A stretch of DNA of 64,000 bases, from positions 13,966 through 77,965 of the forward strand of contig DATGZD010000049.1 of assembly GCA_035297385.1 (NCBI GenBank), read 5' to 3'. The DNA is from UBA11855 sp035297385. GTDB taxonomy: Archaea; Thermoproteota; Bathyarchaeia; Bathyarchaeales; Bathycorpusculaceae. Positions 1 through 8,609 of the stretch are shown here, piece by piece. Below the pieces are notes generated by a model, which was not told the origin of the DNA, did not search any database, and was given only the letters and a program-made list of their open reading frames with translations. How positions within the stretch are numbered: position 1 is the first letter of the stretch; the number at the start of each line of letters is the position of its first letter. A program made the translations under genes and the position numbers.

Positions 1-1389
1 CAAGTGCTGCTTAACGTCTTCCAGTCCGCCAGCATCATCCCAGTGAACTGTTGAAACTTCAATGTATACTTCACGCATTGCAGTTGGAGTAACTTCTTTG
101 TATGCGTTCACAAAATCATCCATCTTGACTTCCATCTTCTCAAGTACCGCAGGGGGAATACGTTCTTCTTCTAAGTTAATTTGCGGTAGATACCGTCGAA
201 GTGCTTTCATAGCAGTTTCTCTGCCCAATGCAGATAAATCAGCACCTGTATAGCCATGCGTCATTTCTGCCAGTTTCTTTAAATCAACGTCTTCAGCTAG
301 CGGCATACCACGTGTATGAATCTGAAGGACTTCATACCTGCCTTGTTTATCTGGAACGCCTATTTCGATTTCTCTATCGAACCTTCCTGGACGCCTCAAT
401 GCTGGGTCTAATGCGCCTGGTCTGTTAGTAGCACCTATCACAATGACGTTTCCTCTTCCAGACAATCCATCCATCAAGGCTAAGAGTTGAGCAACTACGC
501 GTCTTTCGACTTCACCCGTAACTTCTTCACGTTTGGGTGCGATAGCATCAAGTTCATCTATGAATATAATGCTTGGAGAGTTCTGTTGAGCTTGCTGGAA
601 AATCTCTCGTAAACGTGCTTCAGATTCTCCGTAGAATTTGCTCATAATTTCAGGTCCATTTATTGAGTAGAAATTAGCTTCTGACTCATTGGCAACTGCC
701 CTAGCTAACAAAGTTTTACCGCAGCCAGGTGGACCATGTAACAGGACGCCTTTTGGCGGTTCGATTCCTAAGCGTTGGAAAAGTTCAGGATGTCGAAGTG
801 GTAACTCAACCATTTCACGTACACGTTGAATTTCTTCATGTAACCCACCAATGTCTTCATAAGTTGTTCGTGGTAAGCCTTTTGCTTCAGGTGCGGGTTC
901 ATTGAGGATAGTTAAGCGTGTTTCCGCTGTAACTTTTACGATGCCGTGTGGACGAGTTTTAGAAACAGTAAAGGGTATAGCGTGCCCAAGCATCATAACT
1001 AGTGTAGTATCGCCTTCCACAAGAGTTCGTTCCATAAGACGATTCTTCACAAAATTCGTGAAATCCTCATCAACATTAAGTCGCATGTCTACTGGTGCCA
1101 ACGTTATGCTCAATGCTGTCTTAACTTTTGCTGGTTTGACAACGACATATTCATTTATCGCTACACCAGCGTTCTTTCTTGTAAACCCATCAATGCGTAA
1201 AATATCACGATTCTGGTCTTCGCTATAAGCGGGCCATGCTATTGCTGATGTGGTACGTTTGTTGACGATTTCTATAACATCACCTGCACTTATGCCCAAC
1301 TTCTGCATAGTCCGTTGATCGATGCGGGCGATACCTCTACCGACATCACGTTGTCGAGCATCACCGACTCGTAGTTGTACTTCGCTCAA
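1..1389 (-). CDS. Cdc48/VAT-type AAA+ ATPase, N-terminal part
   Basis: N-terminal 463 residues of a p97/Cdc48/VAT hexameric unfoldase that extracts and unfolds proteins, probably feeding the proteasome; the C-terminal part lies beyond the window edge. Residues 1 to about 185 are the double-psi-barrel N domain (SEVQLRVGDARQRDVGRG near the start). The D1 module follows, with Walker A GPPGCGKT near residue 218 and Walker B IIFIDELDAI near 275. The last residues (WDDAGGLEDVKQHL) open the D2 module. Start: an ATG slightly upstream is followed at once by a stop, so the start is the TTG at 1389, which has GGAGG just before it. A TATA-like box lies at 1437-1446. Confidence 0.95.
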   Translation of the reverse strand, partial: MSEVQLRVGDARQRDVGRGIARIDQRTMQKLGISAGDVIEIVNKRTTSAIAWPAYSEDQNRDILRIDGFTRKNAGVAINEYVVVKPAKVKTALSITLAPVDMRLNVDEDFTNFVKNRLMERTLVEGDTTLVMMLGHAIPFTVSKTRPHGIVKVTAETRLTILNEPAPEAKGLPRTTYEDIGGLHEEIQRVREMVELPLRHPELFQRLGIEPPKGVLLHGPPGCGKTLLARAVANESEANFYSINGPEIMSKFYGESEARLREIFQQAQQNSPSIIFIDELDAIAPKREEVTGEVERRVVAQLLALMDGLSGRGNVIVIGATNRPGALDPALRRPGRFDREIEIGVPDKQGRYEVLQIHTRGMPLAEDVDLKKLAEMTHGYTGADLSALGRETAMKALRRYLPQINLEEERIPPAVLEKMEVKMDDFVNAYKEVTPTAMREVYIEVSTVHWDDAGGLEDVKQHL

Positions 1390-1436
1390 TCAGAATCCTC
1401 CATGGTAAGTTTGAATAGGTTGAACAGAGTGTATTT

Positions 1437-1446
1437 CCTATATAAA
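1437..1446 (-). promoter_or_regulatory. TATA-like promoter of the cdc48 gene
   Basis: On the minus strand the sequence reads GTTTATATAG, about 25 nt before the expected transcript start and about 50 nt before the TTG start of the Cdc48 gene. The rest of the gap up to 1532 is AT-rich and contains no gene. Confidence 0.45.
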
Positions 1447-1532
1447 CATTATAAACATTATTGGGAATGTTAGATTATATATTTGTTAAAAAGTATAAAG
1501 CCGTTTTGGCTATATTTCTAGGATACGACAGA

Positions 1533-1808
1533 TTATCTGCTAGATCGACGTACCATTAAGGTTTGAACTTGACTTACACCAGGTATTTGACTTAGTGCCG
1601 TTTCGAATTCATCGACTAAGCCCGTCTGGTCTTCTGGGAATCTAACTTGAACTAGAAGTGCTTTTAAGCCAAATGCAACTGGTTCCTCGCCGTAGCCTGA
1701 AACAGATGAATCCTTAGGTAGCGTTGCTTCAATTTTCTGCTTTAAGCTATCGAAGTTTTCGACGATGTCTTCAGGAAAAACTTTGTAAGTTACGATTACT
1801 GTTCCCAT
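1533..1808 (-). CDS. ef1b: Translation elongation factor 1-beta
   Basis: aEF1B, the nucleotide exchange factor that recharges aEF1A with GTP in the cytoplasm. At 91 residues it has the usual archaeal length and consists of the single alpha/beta C-terminal exchange domain: MGTVIVTYKVFPEDI at the start, then a GLKALLVQVRFPED segment and a VSQVQTLMVRR end. An ATG start with GAGG seven bases upstream is clear. It follows the Zn-ribbon gene by 10 nt on the same strand, an arrangement that is common in archaea and suggests one transcript. Confidence 0.95.
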   Translation of the reverse strand: MGTVIVTYKVFPEDIVENFDSLKQKIEATLPKDSSVSGYGEEPVAFGLKALLVQVRFPEDQTGLVDEFETALSQIPGVSQVQTLMVRRSSR

Positions 1809-1818
1809 GTTGATTCCT

Positions 1819-2040
1819 CTATGGTCCTATAAAGCCACATTTTGGGCACTTGTAGGGTCGACCAAATTTTCTGCATTTACCATCACGCTTGATTTGGATT
1901 TCGCCGCAGTTTGGGCACAAGAATTTTGTGGCTTCGCTACCTGGCGGAATTGGTTTACCACAGCTTGTACAAGTAACCAAGTTAAGTGTTGGTGTAGTTG
2001 CCGTTCTTTCTTCCATCCAATTTCGCTTCCGTGACGGCAT
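1819..2040 (-). CDS. Zn-ribbon RNA-binding protein (COG2888-like)
   Basis: A 73-residue protein made almost entirely of two zinc knuckles: CTSCGKPIPPG and CPNCGEIQ form the first pair, and the second is completed by CRKFG and CPKCGF near the C terminus. It matches the archaeal Zn-ribbon family predicted to act in translation and usually encoded beside aEF1B, as here (10-nt gap). The ATG at 2040 has AAGGAG upstream; an internal ATG at 2016 is possible but lacks a good ribosome site. The exact biochemical role is not known to me. Confidence 0.88.
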   Translation of the reverse strand: MPSRKRNWMEERTATTPTLNLVTCTSCGKPIPPGSEATKFLCPNCGEIQIKRDGKCRKFGRPYKCPKCGFIGP

Positions 2041-2122
2041 GTAACGTTAGACTCCTTTATATTTGCTCTGCTTTAGGAAGTTTATTATCTTCGAGTTTTG
2101 CCATTAAATGTGAGGAAGGATT

Positions 2123-3157
2123 TTGGGAGTTAACCTTCGAGGTCTTGTACCAATAGAAAATATAAAGTTGGAAGATTTAGGCGGCAAAATTATCGCCATT
2201 GATGCTTATAATGCACTTTATCAATTTCTTGCTATAATCCGTCAACCTGATGGCACACCACTAACCGATAATTCAGGAAAAGTTACGAGTCACATTAGTG
2301 GTTTATTCTATCGGACAAGCAATCTTGTTGAAATGGGCATAAAACCAATCTATGTTTTTGATGGTGAACCACCTGAGTTAAAGGCAGCTGAGATTCAACG
2401 CCGTCGAGAAATCAAAGTTGAAGCAGCACGACACTATGAGAAGGCTAGGGAAAAGGGCGATGTAGTCAAGATGCGTATGTTTGCCCAAGCATCCATGAGC
2501 TTGAAAGATTATATGGAAAAAGATGCCATACACCTTCTGGATCTTATGGGTTTACCTTGGGTTCAAGCACCAAGTGAAGGTGAAGCACAAGCAGCATACA
2601 TGGCAAGCAAAGGTGATGCAGATTACTGTGCTAGCCAAGATTACGACAGCTTACTGTTCGGTGCACCAAGATTGCTCAGAAATGTGACGATTTCAGGGAG
2701 ACGAAAGTTACCAAGCAAAAACATTTACGTTGATGTAGTTCCTGAACTTGTAAAACTCGATGATGTTCTTGCGAGATGTGAGCTTACTCGTGAACAATTA
2801 ATCGATACAGGCATTCTAGTAGGTACTGATTTTAATCCTGACGGCATCAAAGGGTTAGGACCAAAGACAGCGTTGAAACTGATTAAGGAGTACGGTACAT
2901 TAGAAAAAGCTTTGCCAAATATTAAGAACGCCATATTCCCTTGTCCACCAGATCAGATTCGTGAAATTTTCTTGCATCCAAATGTTCGAGACGATTACAG
3001 CTTAAATTGGAAAGAGGCAAACGTCGAGGGATTAGTGAATTTTTTGGTTCGAGAAAAAGATTTCTCAGAAGAACGAGTCCGAAAAGCACTGGAAAGATTA
3101 CATCAAGGAATTGTAGAGCAAAAAGGAAAGACTACACTAGAGAGATGGTTTGGTTAA
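2123..3157 (+). CDS. fen: Flap endonuclease 1
   Basis: Structure-specific 5' nuclease that trims flaps during Okazaki-fragment maturation and repair. It has 344 residues, the normal archaeal length. Metal-binding acidic residues are visible: D27 (AIDAYNALYQ), D80 (VFDGEPP), E152 and E154 (SEGEAQAAY), D173 and D175 (SQDYDS), and D235 (GTDFNPDG) beginning the helix-turn-helix DNA-binding motif. The C terminus KTTLERWFG is a PCNA-interacting box. Start is TTG at 2123, giving the conserved GVNLRGL N terminus that must be exposed for catalysis. Its last 4 nt overlap the convergent pcm gene. Confidence 0.97.
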   Translation: MGVNLRGLVPIENIKLEDLGGKIIAIDAYNALYQFLAIIRQPDGTPLTDNSGKVTSHISGLFYRTSNLVEMGIKPIYVFDGEPPELKAAEIQRRREIKVEAARHYEKAREKGDVVKMRMFAQASMSLKDYMEKDAIHLLDLMGLPWVQAPSEGEAQAAYMASKGDADYCASQDYDSLLFGAPRLLRNVTISGRRKLPSKNIYVDVVPELVKLDDVLARCELTREQLIDTGILVGTDFNPDGIKGLGPKTALKLIKEYGTLEKALPNIKNAIFPCPPDQIREIFLHPNVRDDYSLNWKEANVEGLVNFLVREKDFSEERVRKALERLHQGIVEQKGKTTLERWFG

Positions 3158-3840
3158 TGATTAAGACTTGAAGCTATACTCGCGCCTTTTAAAGGCACAA
3201 AACTCACTCCGCCAAGGTTTTCTTCTCTTAATTTTCCATCAATATCCTTTGTAACTTTAATGAGTATCTGAAAAAGTGAATCGTTTCCGACCGGAATCAG
3301 CATTATTCCATCAGCTTTCAACTGATCTACCAATGGTTTAGGAATTCGTGGCACCGCGGCTGCAATTAAAATACGATCAAATGGTGCTTTTTCTAGGTAT
3401 CCTTTAGAACCATCACCGATAACTATCGTAACTCTATCTCCGTAGCCCGTGTTCATGATATTCTTTCGGGCCATATCAGCAAGGTTTGGATTAATTTCGA
3501 GTGTGTATACGTGACCCCATTCGCTTCTAGGTGCTTCCTTAGGTGAAACGATTGCAGCAATACTCGCAGCGTGCCATCCTGATCCTGCTCCAACTTCCAA
3601 GACTTTTTGTCCAGTCCTAAGCTGCAGTGCTTCATTCATGATTGCTACAATGTTTGGTGCACTGATTATTTGCCCATAACCTATTGGGAGCGGTGTATCC
3701 TTAACACTATATTCTTGCGAGTCACGTGGAAGAAATCGTGCACGAGGCAATCTCTGCATAGCTTTGATCACGTTTGGAGTACGTAGTTTCCCTTGCTTGG
3801 TCAAGTTATCAATGAGTTTGTCCCAATCTGACTTCTCCAC
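3154..3840 (-). CDS. pcm: Protein-L-isoaspartate O-methyltransferase
   Basis: Repairs damaged proteins by methylating L-isoaspartyl residues with SAM. The 228-residue length is normal. The N-terminal RxxFLP-like segment (RARFLPRDSQEYSVKD), the PLPIGYGQIISAP stretch and the SAM-binding VLEVGAGSGWHAA motif near residue 80 are typical of the family. Start is GTG at 3840. The gene converges on fen with a 4-bp overlap, so the two share a termination region. Confidence 0.95.
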   Translation of the reverse strand: MEKSDWDKLIDNLTKQGKLRTPNVIKAMQRLPRARFLPRDSQEYSVKDTPLPIGYGQIISAPNIVAIMNEALQLRTGQKVLEVGAGSGWHAASIAAIVSPKEAPRSEWGHVYTLEINPNLADMARKNIMNTGYGDRVTIVIGDGSKGYLEKAPFDRILIAAAVPRIPKPLVDQLKADGIMLIPVGNDSLFQILIKVTKDIDGKLREENLGGVSFVPLKGASIASSLNH

Positions 3841-4012
3841 GAAAGCACCGATTAAAAATGTACAAAAGGTTCCTTTTTAACATAATTAACTCACAATACA
3901 GTTTACAGTTTAGCAAAAATATTCGATTAATCAGAAATACTCAAGATTTTGAATCTGCATTACTAAAAAATGAATTGTGAGAGCATTAACTATCTATATT
4001 TGTGCAGTAATC

Positions 4013-4036
4013 AACAACCAAGGCATATTGGTTGTT
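4013..4036. terminator. Perfect hairpin downstream of glmS
   Basis: AACAACCAA at 4013-4021 and TTGGTTGTT at 4028-4036 are exact inverted repeats around a 6-nt loop. They lie about 20 nt beyond the glmS stop, with a short T-run (on the minus strand) between stop and hairpin. This is a candidate 3'-end or processing signal for glmS. The rest of 3841-4057 holds only AT-rich sequence. Confidence 0.4.
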
Positions 4037-4057
4037 AAAAAGAACCTTGGAATTGAG

Positions 4058-5887
4058 TTATTTGACAGTAACTGATTTTGCCAGGTTTCTAGGCATATCT
4101 GGGTTGCATCCTCGCTCCAAAGCCATATAGTATGCTAGCATCTGCAACGGTATGATAAACGGTATAGGCGATAATACTTCTGGAATTCCTTTTGGAACAC
4201 ACGCATAGTCATCTGATAAGGCTTTAATTTCTTCATCATCCTCTTCAATAATAGAAATTATAGATGCACCTCGAGCTTTCATTTCCATAATATTGCCAAT
4301 GAGTGTCTTATGTGAGCCATCTTTAGGACAGATGAAGACAACTGGGAAGCCTGGCTCAATTAGACTGATTGGTCCATGCTTGCTTTCTCCAGCAGGGAAT
4401 GCAATTGCTGGTACATAGGCAATTTCCATGAGTTTTAATCGTCCTTCATAAGCTGTAGCAGTGCTTATACCACGACCAAGGAAGAAGAAGGTTTTAGCGT
4501 CTTTGTATTTGTGAGCAATTTCTTTCATACGAGTCTCTTGGGTATTAATTATGGTCTCCACGATGCGCGGAAGCTTATCAAGTTTCTCCTCAAGACAATC
4601 CATCTCATCCTGAGAGACTTTACCCCTCTTGTTAGCTAACCTCAAGGCCAATTGTGCCATTACAGAGAGTTGTGATGTAAAAGTCTTCGTCGCTGCTACA
4701 CCAATCTCTGGACCTGATTGTTGACCTATATAGACTCTTGAAACACGCGTCAACGTTGAACCGATTGCGTTAGTTAAACCCAAAATTGTTGCTGCTCTTT
4801 GTTGTGAAGCTGTAACTGCGGCTAATGTATCAGCTGTCTCGCCTGATTGGCTAACTGCTAAGATAGTGCTATCTATATTCACAGATTTACCGTGCTGTTC
4901 CACAAATTCTGAAGCATAAACAGGATACGTCGGTAAGAACGCTAATTTTGAGAACATATATGATGCCGCTAAGCATGCATGGTACGAAGTCCCACAAGCA
5001 ACTAGAAAAACCTCGGTTGCACGATCAAGGAAAGTTGATATCAAATCTAGGTAATGTTCCTGTGATCGTAATGTATTCTTAAGTGTACTTGGTTGTTCAT
5101 GAATCTCCTTAATCATGAAATGAGGATAACCCTGTTTAACAGCAGCTTCGGACGACCATTCAATAATTGTTGGTTCACGAGTAACCACACAGTCATCCTG
5201 AATTTTTCTAATCTCATAGCCTGCTTGCGAAAGAATCACCAATTCTCCATTCTTAATGAAGACAGCCTTATTAGTCAACGGCAAAAATGCCGGAATATCT
5301 GAAGCACAATAAACAGCGTTTTTATCGATGCCTAAGACCAAGGGACTCTCATTTCTAGCACAGATGATTTTATCCGGTTCATCAGCTGAAACAACTGCCA
5401 AAGCATATGAACCATCTAACCTTTTTGCAGCCTCACGAACAGCCGCGGCTAGACTTAGACCAGGCTTTTCTTTAAGGTATTGCTCGATCAAATGTGCTAC
5501 AACTTCAGTATCAGTCTTTGAAACAAATGTATGACCACGACTTTCCAGTTCAAGTCTTAATTCAGAAAAATTCTCAACAATACCATTATGCACCACAACA
5601 AGATGTCCAGTACAATCATAATGGGGGTGCGCGTTAACCTTAAGTGGAGCACCATGAGTTGCCCACCGCGTATGTCCAACGCCCAAACTACCAGGCATGT
5701 CATCTAGGTTTAGGAGGCGATGAACCTCATCTATTTTGCCTTGATCCTTCTTTGTGAAAAGAGCTCCATTATTGATTGTAGTTATACCCACAGAGTCGTA
5801 GCCACGATATTCAAGGCGCTTCAAGGATTCATGAATCAATGGCGCCGCATTTCCTTCAGATAAGACGCAACCGAATATTCCGCACAT
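4058..5887 (-). CDS. glmS: Glutamine--fructose-6-phosphate aminotransferase
   Basis: Makes glucosamine-6-phosphate from fructose-6-phosphate and glutamine, the entry to UDP-GlcNAc for glycans. It has 609 residues with a class II glutamine amidotransferase domain (CGIFGCVL, with the catalytic Cys directly after Met; HNGIVENF and GHTRWATHG) and two SIS sugar-isomerase domains (SQSGETADT near 350, GESKHGPISL near 500). The conserved C terminus PRNLAKSVTVK is present. The ATG at 5887 is chosen over a TTG three codons upstream because the catalytic Cys must become N-terminal. It is divergent from an HTH gene; palindromes occur in the shared promoter region. Confidence 0.97.
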   Translation of the reverse strand: MCGIFGCVLSEGNAAPLIHESLKRLEYRGYDSVGITTINNGALFTKKDQGKIDEVHRLLNLDDMPGSLGVGHTRWATHGAPLKVNAHPHYDCTGHLVVVHNGIVENFSELRLELESRGHTFVSKTDTEVVAHLIEQYLKEKPGLSLAAAVREAAKRLDGSYALAVVSADEPDKIICARNESPLVLGIDKNAVYCASDIPAFLPLTNKAVFIKNGELVILSQAGYEIRKIQDDCVVTREPTIIEWSSEAAVKQGYPHFMIKEIHEQPSTLKNTLRSQEHYLDLISTFLDRATEVFLVACGTSYHACLAASYMFSKLAFLPTYPVYASEFVEQHGKSVNIDSTILAVSQSGETADTLAAVTASQQRAATILGLTNAIGSTLTRVSRVYIGQQSGPEIGVAATKTFTSQLSVMAQLALRLANKRGKVSQDEMDCLEEKLDKLPRIVETIINTQETRMKEIAHKYKDAKTFFFLGRGISTATAYEGRLKLMEIAYVPAIAFPAGESKHGPISLIEPGFPVVFICPKDGSHKTLIGNIMEMKARGASIISIIEEDDEEIKALSDDYACVPKGIPEVLSPIPFIIPLQMLAYYMALERGCNPDMPRNLAKSVTVK

Positions 5888-5990
5888 TGTAATCAAGCCG
5901 TTGAATACTATTTGTAAAGTTATTCAAATCTATGGTCTACTAATAAGCATTTTTAAGAAAAATCCTTTACTTCTAAAATACTGTTTTTAT

Positions 5991-6000
5991 AGGTTAACCT
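5991..6000. promoter_or_regulatory. 10-bp palindrome abutting the glmS TATA box
   Basis: AGGTTAACCT is a perfect palindrome. On the minus strand it directly precedes ATAAAAA (5984-5990), a TATA-like box about 100 nt before the glmS start, so it occupies the usual BRE position. It is a plausible operator for glmS. Confidence 0.4.
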
Positions 6001-6025
6001 GAATTCTTTTACGTTCGAGTTCATT

Positions 6026-6044
6026 TAAGCTCATTTTGAGCTTA
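6026..6044. promoter_or_regulatory. 8-3-8 inverted repeat in the glmS/HTH divergent region
   Basis: TAAGCTCA, TTT, TGAGCTTA form a perfect inverted repeat midway between glmS and the HTH/surface-domain gene. The spacing suits a dimeric winged-helix regulator. A TATA-like TTTTAATA for the plus-strand gene follows near 6077-6085. Confidence 0.35.
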
Positions 6045-6121
6045 TTGTTTGTTCAATCAATATTAACCATAAAAAGACTTTTAATAATGGATGTTAGTTT
6101 CCCTTCAAAAGGAGGCTACCT

Positions 6122-7090
6122 TTGGATAAGAAACTGCTACTTCAATTCAACAACGGTGAGCCAGAAGTAAAAGAGATCTGCGTGATGCAGAATCCTCAAA
6201 AAATGCAGGCATTCTTGGGTAAAATGAGTTGGAGAATACTCATGGCTTTGTCTGAAAAAGAGATGTATCCACTGCAACTCGCAAGATACCTTCACATTAA
6301 TGAACAATTAGTCTATTATTATATTCGAAGACTTGCAAAAGCTGGCGCTATAATAGTAGAAAGAGAAGAGAAGAAGAAAGGGGCAATCGCAAAGTATTAT
6401 CGTTCTGTTTCATCTGCTTTTGCAGTAGAATTTCCACAAGGATACAAACTATTAAAAAATCAACCGTCATTATTATCCGTGAATAAGCAAGTTCAAGGTT
6501 TCTTCCAAGAGTTCATCAATGAGAATGGAGTCTTCAACGGCAAAATCGTGGTAGGCTGCCCTGCACCACACGGACCTTTCAAGACTAGTGCTCGTGATGG
6601 ACATTATGCAGCATACTTAACTTTCTTCTTGGGACAATTCATTAAGAATCCCTCTGAATTTGCAATAAAATTGGACACTGATGTTAAGGCAGAGAAAGAA
6701 GAAAAGAACAACCTTATCCTTGTTGGTGGTCCAGGAACTAATCTCCTTACTCAGGAGATAAATGACTACTTACCAGTTAGGTTCAATATGCAATCTAGCA
6801 GTCAAGGCTTCCTTCTCGGTGGTATGATATCTCAAAAGACATCACGTGTGTATACAGCTGATACAGCTGGACTTGTAGCTAAAATCATAAATCCATGGGA
6901 TAAAACCAAAAGAATCATAGTAGTTGCGGGCAACAAAGCAGTAGGCACAAAAGCTTGTGTGTTAGCATTAACAAATTTTTGGGGTAGGACTCTACAGAAT
7001 TATCATAGTAATGATTCCTTCAGTGCAATAATACAAGGATATGATGAGGACGGCGACGGCAAAGTAGATGCGATAGAGGTTCCCGAATAA
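6122..7090 (+). CDS. Winged-helix protein fused to S-layer-like domain with EF-hand
   Basis: A 322-residue protein. Residues about 35-105 form an ArsR-like winged helix (ILMALSEKEMYPLQLARYLHI, LVYYYIRRLAKAGAI). Residues about 130-305 resemble the C-terminal repeat domain of archaeal S-layer-type proteins (LILVGGPGTNLLTQEINDYL, VAGNKAVGTKACVLAL). Residues 308-319 (DEDGDGKVDAIE) are a perfect EF-hand loop. No signal peptide or membrane segment is visible, so it is probably cytoplasmic. Start is TTG with AAGGAGG upstream. It is divergent from glmS and 5 nt before a DUF371 gene. The domain names are by resemblance; the function is unknown. Confidence 0.75.
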   Translation: MDKKLLLQFNNGEPEVKEICVMQNPQKMQAFLGKMSWRILMALSEKEMYPLQLARYLHINEQLVYYYIRRLAKAGAIIVEREEKKKGAIAKYYRSVSSAFAVEFPQGYKLLKNQPSLLSVNKQVQGFFQEFINENGVFNGKIVVGCPAPHGPFKTSARDGHYAAYLTFFLGQFIKNPSEFAIKLDTDVKAEKEEKNNLILVGGPGTNLLTQEINDYLPVRFNMQSSSQGFLLGGMISQKTSRVYTADTAGLVAKIINPWDKTKRIIVVAGNKAVGTKACVLALTNFWGRTLQNYHSNDSFSAIIQGYDEDGDGKVDAIEVPE

Positions 7091-7095
7091 ACTTG

Positions 7096-7524
7096 ATGAA
7101 AGAACTTACTGAAGTGTTCTTTGCATTAGGACACAAGAACGTTAGAGCCACACATAGAACAACCCTTGAATTCACTAAGGATAAGCATCTGTCACAGACA
7201 GGAGATTGTATAGTCGCAGTAAACGCAGATAAAGCGCTTGTCGAACTGAGGGACATGTTCAAAGACAGACTACGAGTACCAAATGCTAAGCTTCTTATAA
7301 CAATCGAAGTCGATGGAATAACAGAATATGTGAACGCTCATGGCTCACCAAAGTTGGTATTAAATCATCAATCAGATATTGTAATCAGAAAAAGCAGCCA
7401 TATCGACAACAGAACGTTAGCTATCTGCGCCGACAAATCAGCTAAAGACTTATCCAGACAACTTGTGAAAAAATTGCAGAATTCAACACAAAAGGCAAGA
7501 ATTACACTAACCGTTACTGCTTAG
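7096..7524 (+). CDS. DUF371 family protein
   Basis: A 142-residue archaeal protein of the DUF371 (COG2090) type, recognised by the ALGHKNVRATHRTTLEFTKD segment and the following GDCIVAVNADKAL. It is probably a compact beta-rich cytoplasmic domain with unknown function. The start is ATG at 7096, with a TTG immediately before it at 7093 as the alternative. It lies 5 nt after the HTH/surface-domain gene and probably shares its transcript. It overlaps the convergent trm5 stop by 4 nt. Confidence 0.8.
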   Translation: MKELTEVFFALGHKNVRATHRTTLEFTKDKHLSQTGDCIVAVNADKALVELRDMFKDRLRVPNAKLLITIEVDGITEYVNAHGSPKLVLNHQSDIVIRKSSHIDNRTLAICADKSAKDLSRQLVKKLQNSTQKARITLTVTA

Positions 7525-8609
7525 ATTATCTTTGCATCCAAAACGACTTGCTGTTGATATGGAGCAGTCTCCCGAACAACCCTAGCACAAAGAAACTGTT
7601 CTACTTTTCTTCCAGCCCTTTCAATTGCTTTTTCAAACAGAGATTCCAATGCGCTGAAAGTAGCAGGTTGTCGAATAAAACTATAGAAATGAATTGTACC
7701 TCCACTGCGTTTTAGTGCAGTACAAGCAACGTCGATGAAATCAATAGCACTTTCTGGCAGATTCATTATTACACGGTCTGCAATATTCACAAACCTATCG
7801 CACACTATTTGTCGCGCATTCCCTAGAATAGGCATGACACAATTTTGTACACGATTAAGTAGGATATTTTTCTTTAATAGTGCAAAAGCTTCAGGATTGA
7901 TATCTATCGCATAAATCTTCGAATCAATAGTTTTTGCGATGAGAATAGAGAAAGGCCCAACTCCAGCGAACAAATCCAATACAACTTCATTCTTCTTAAC
8001 TAACAAAGCTACTCTTTGATGTTCATGTGAAAGCCTGGGTGAAAAATAAGCTTTAGCAATATCCACATAGTATTGACACCCCAACTCTCTATGAATTGTG
8101 CAAGTCTTAGGTTCTCCAGCAAGGAAAGCAAGTTCTCGTGTACGATATATACCACTAATTGCTCCAGCCTTTGCCACTACAGTTTTGACGTTTCTATGCG
8201 TCTTCAAAATTGCCCCACCGACTAGTTTCTCGTAAGGCTTTAACTCAGAAGGAACCTCGACAATCGCTATATCTCCTATGATATCCAGAGCATGGGGCAA
8301 GTTTGTCAATAGATGAGAAGGAAGGACATTAGCAAGAATACTCTCAAGTGTTTTTTTGTCTTGTTCCCGCTCTTCAAAAATTCGAGTTTCAAGCTGAATA
8401 TTCACTGCTTGCTTCTTGAAAATATTTACTTCTTTTTCATTCAATTGACGATTAAGCGGCACACAGACAAAATTATCATCATTTTGAACCTGAAGTTGTT
8501 TAGCCCGCAATCCAAGCTTATCAGCTACCTCTATTGCTGTTTGTCCTTGAACCCTTAGAACTCTAAGACAAAGTGAAGACTTTGGCACAGAATCAGCCTG
8601 ACTTTTCAA
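7521..8609 (-). CDS. trm5: tRNA (guanine37-N1)-methyltransferase Trm5
   Basis: Methylates N1 of G37 next to the anticodon, preventing frameshifts. It has 362 residues. The N-terminal D1-like region lies at 1-95. HRELGCQYYVDIAKAYFSPR (173-192) and SHEH (194-197) hold the conserved Arg and Glu residues, DLFAGVGPFSI (212-222) binds SAM, and NLPE (283-286) is the Trm5 catalytic-site motif. It starts with TTG at 8609 and overlaps the end of rtcA by 17 nt, indicating coupled translation of two RNA-processing enzymes. Confidence 0.93.
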   Translation of the reverse strand: MKSQADSVPKSSLCLRVLRVQGQTAIEVADKLGLRAKQLQVQNDDNFVCVPLNRQLNEKEVNIFKKQAVNIQLETRIFEEREQDKKTLESILANVLPSHLLTNLPHALDIIGDIAIVEVPSELKPYEKLVGGAILKTHRNVKTVVAKAGAISGIYRTRELAFLAGEPKTCTIHRELGCQYYVDIAKAYFSPRLSHEHQRVALLVKKNEVVLDLFAGVGPFSILIAKTIDSKIYAIDINPEAFALLKKNILLNRVQNCVMPILGNARQIVCDRFVNIADRVIMNLPESAIDFIDVACTALKRSGGTIHFYSFIRQPATFSALESLFEKAIERAGRKVEQFLCARVVRETAPYQQQVVLDAKII

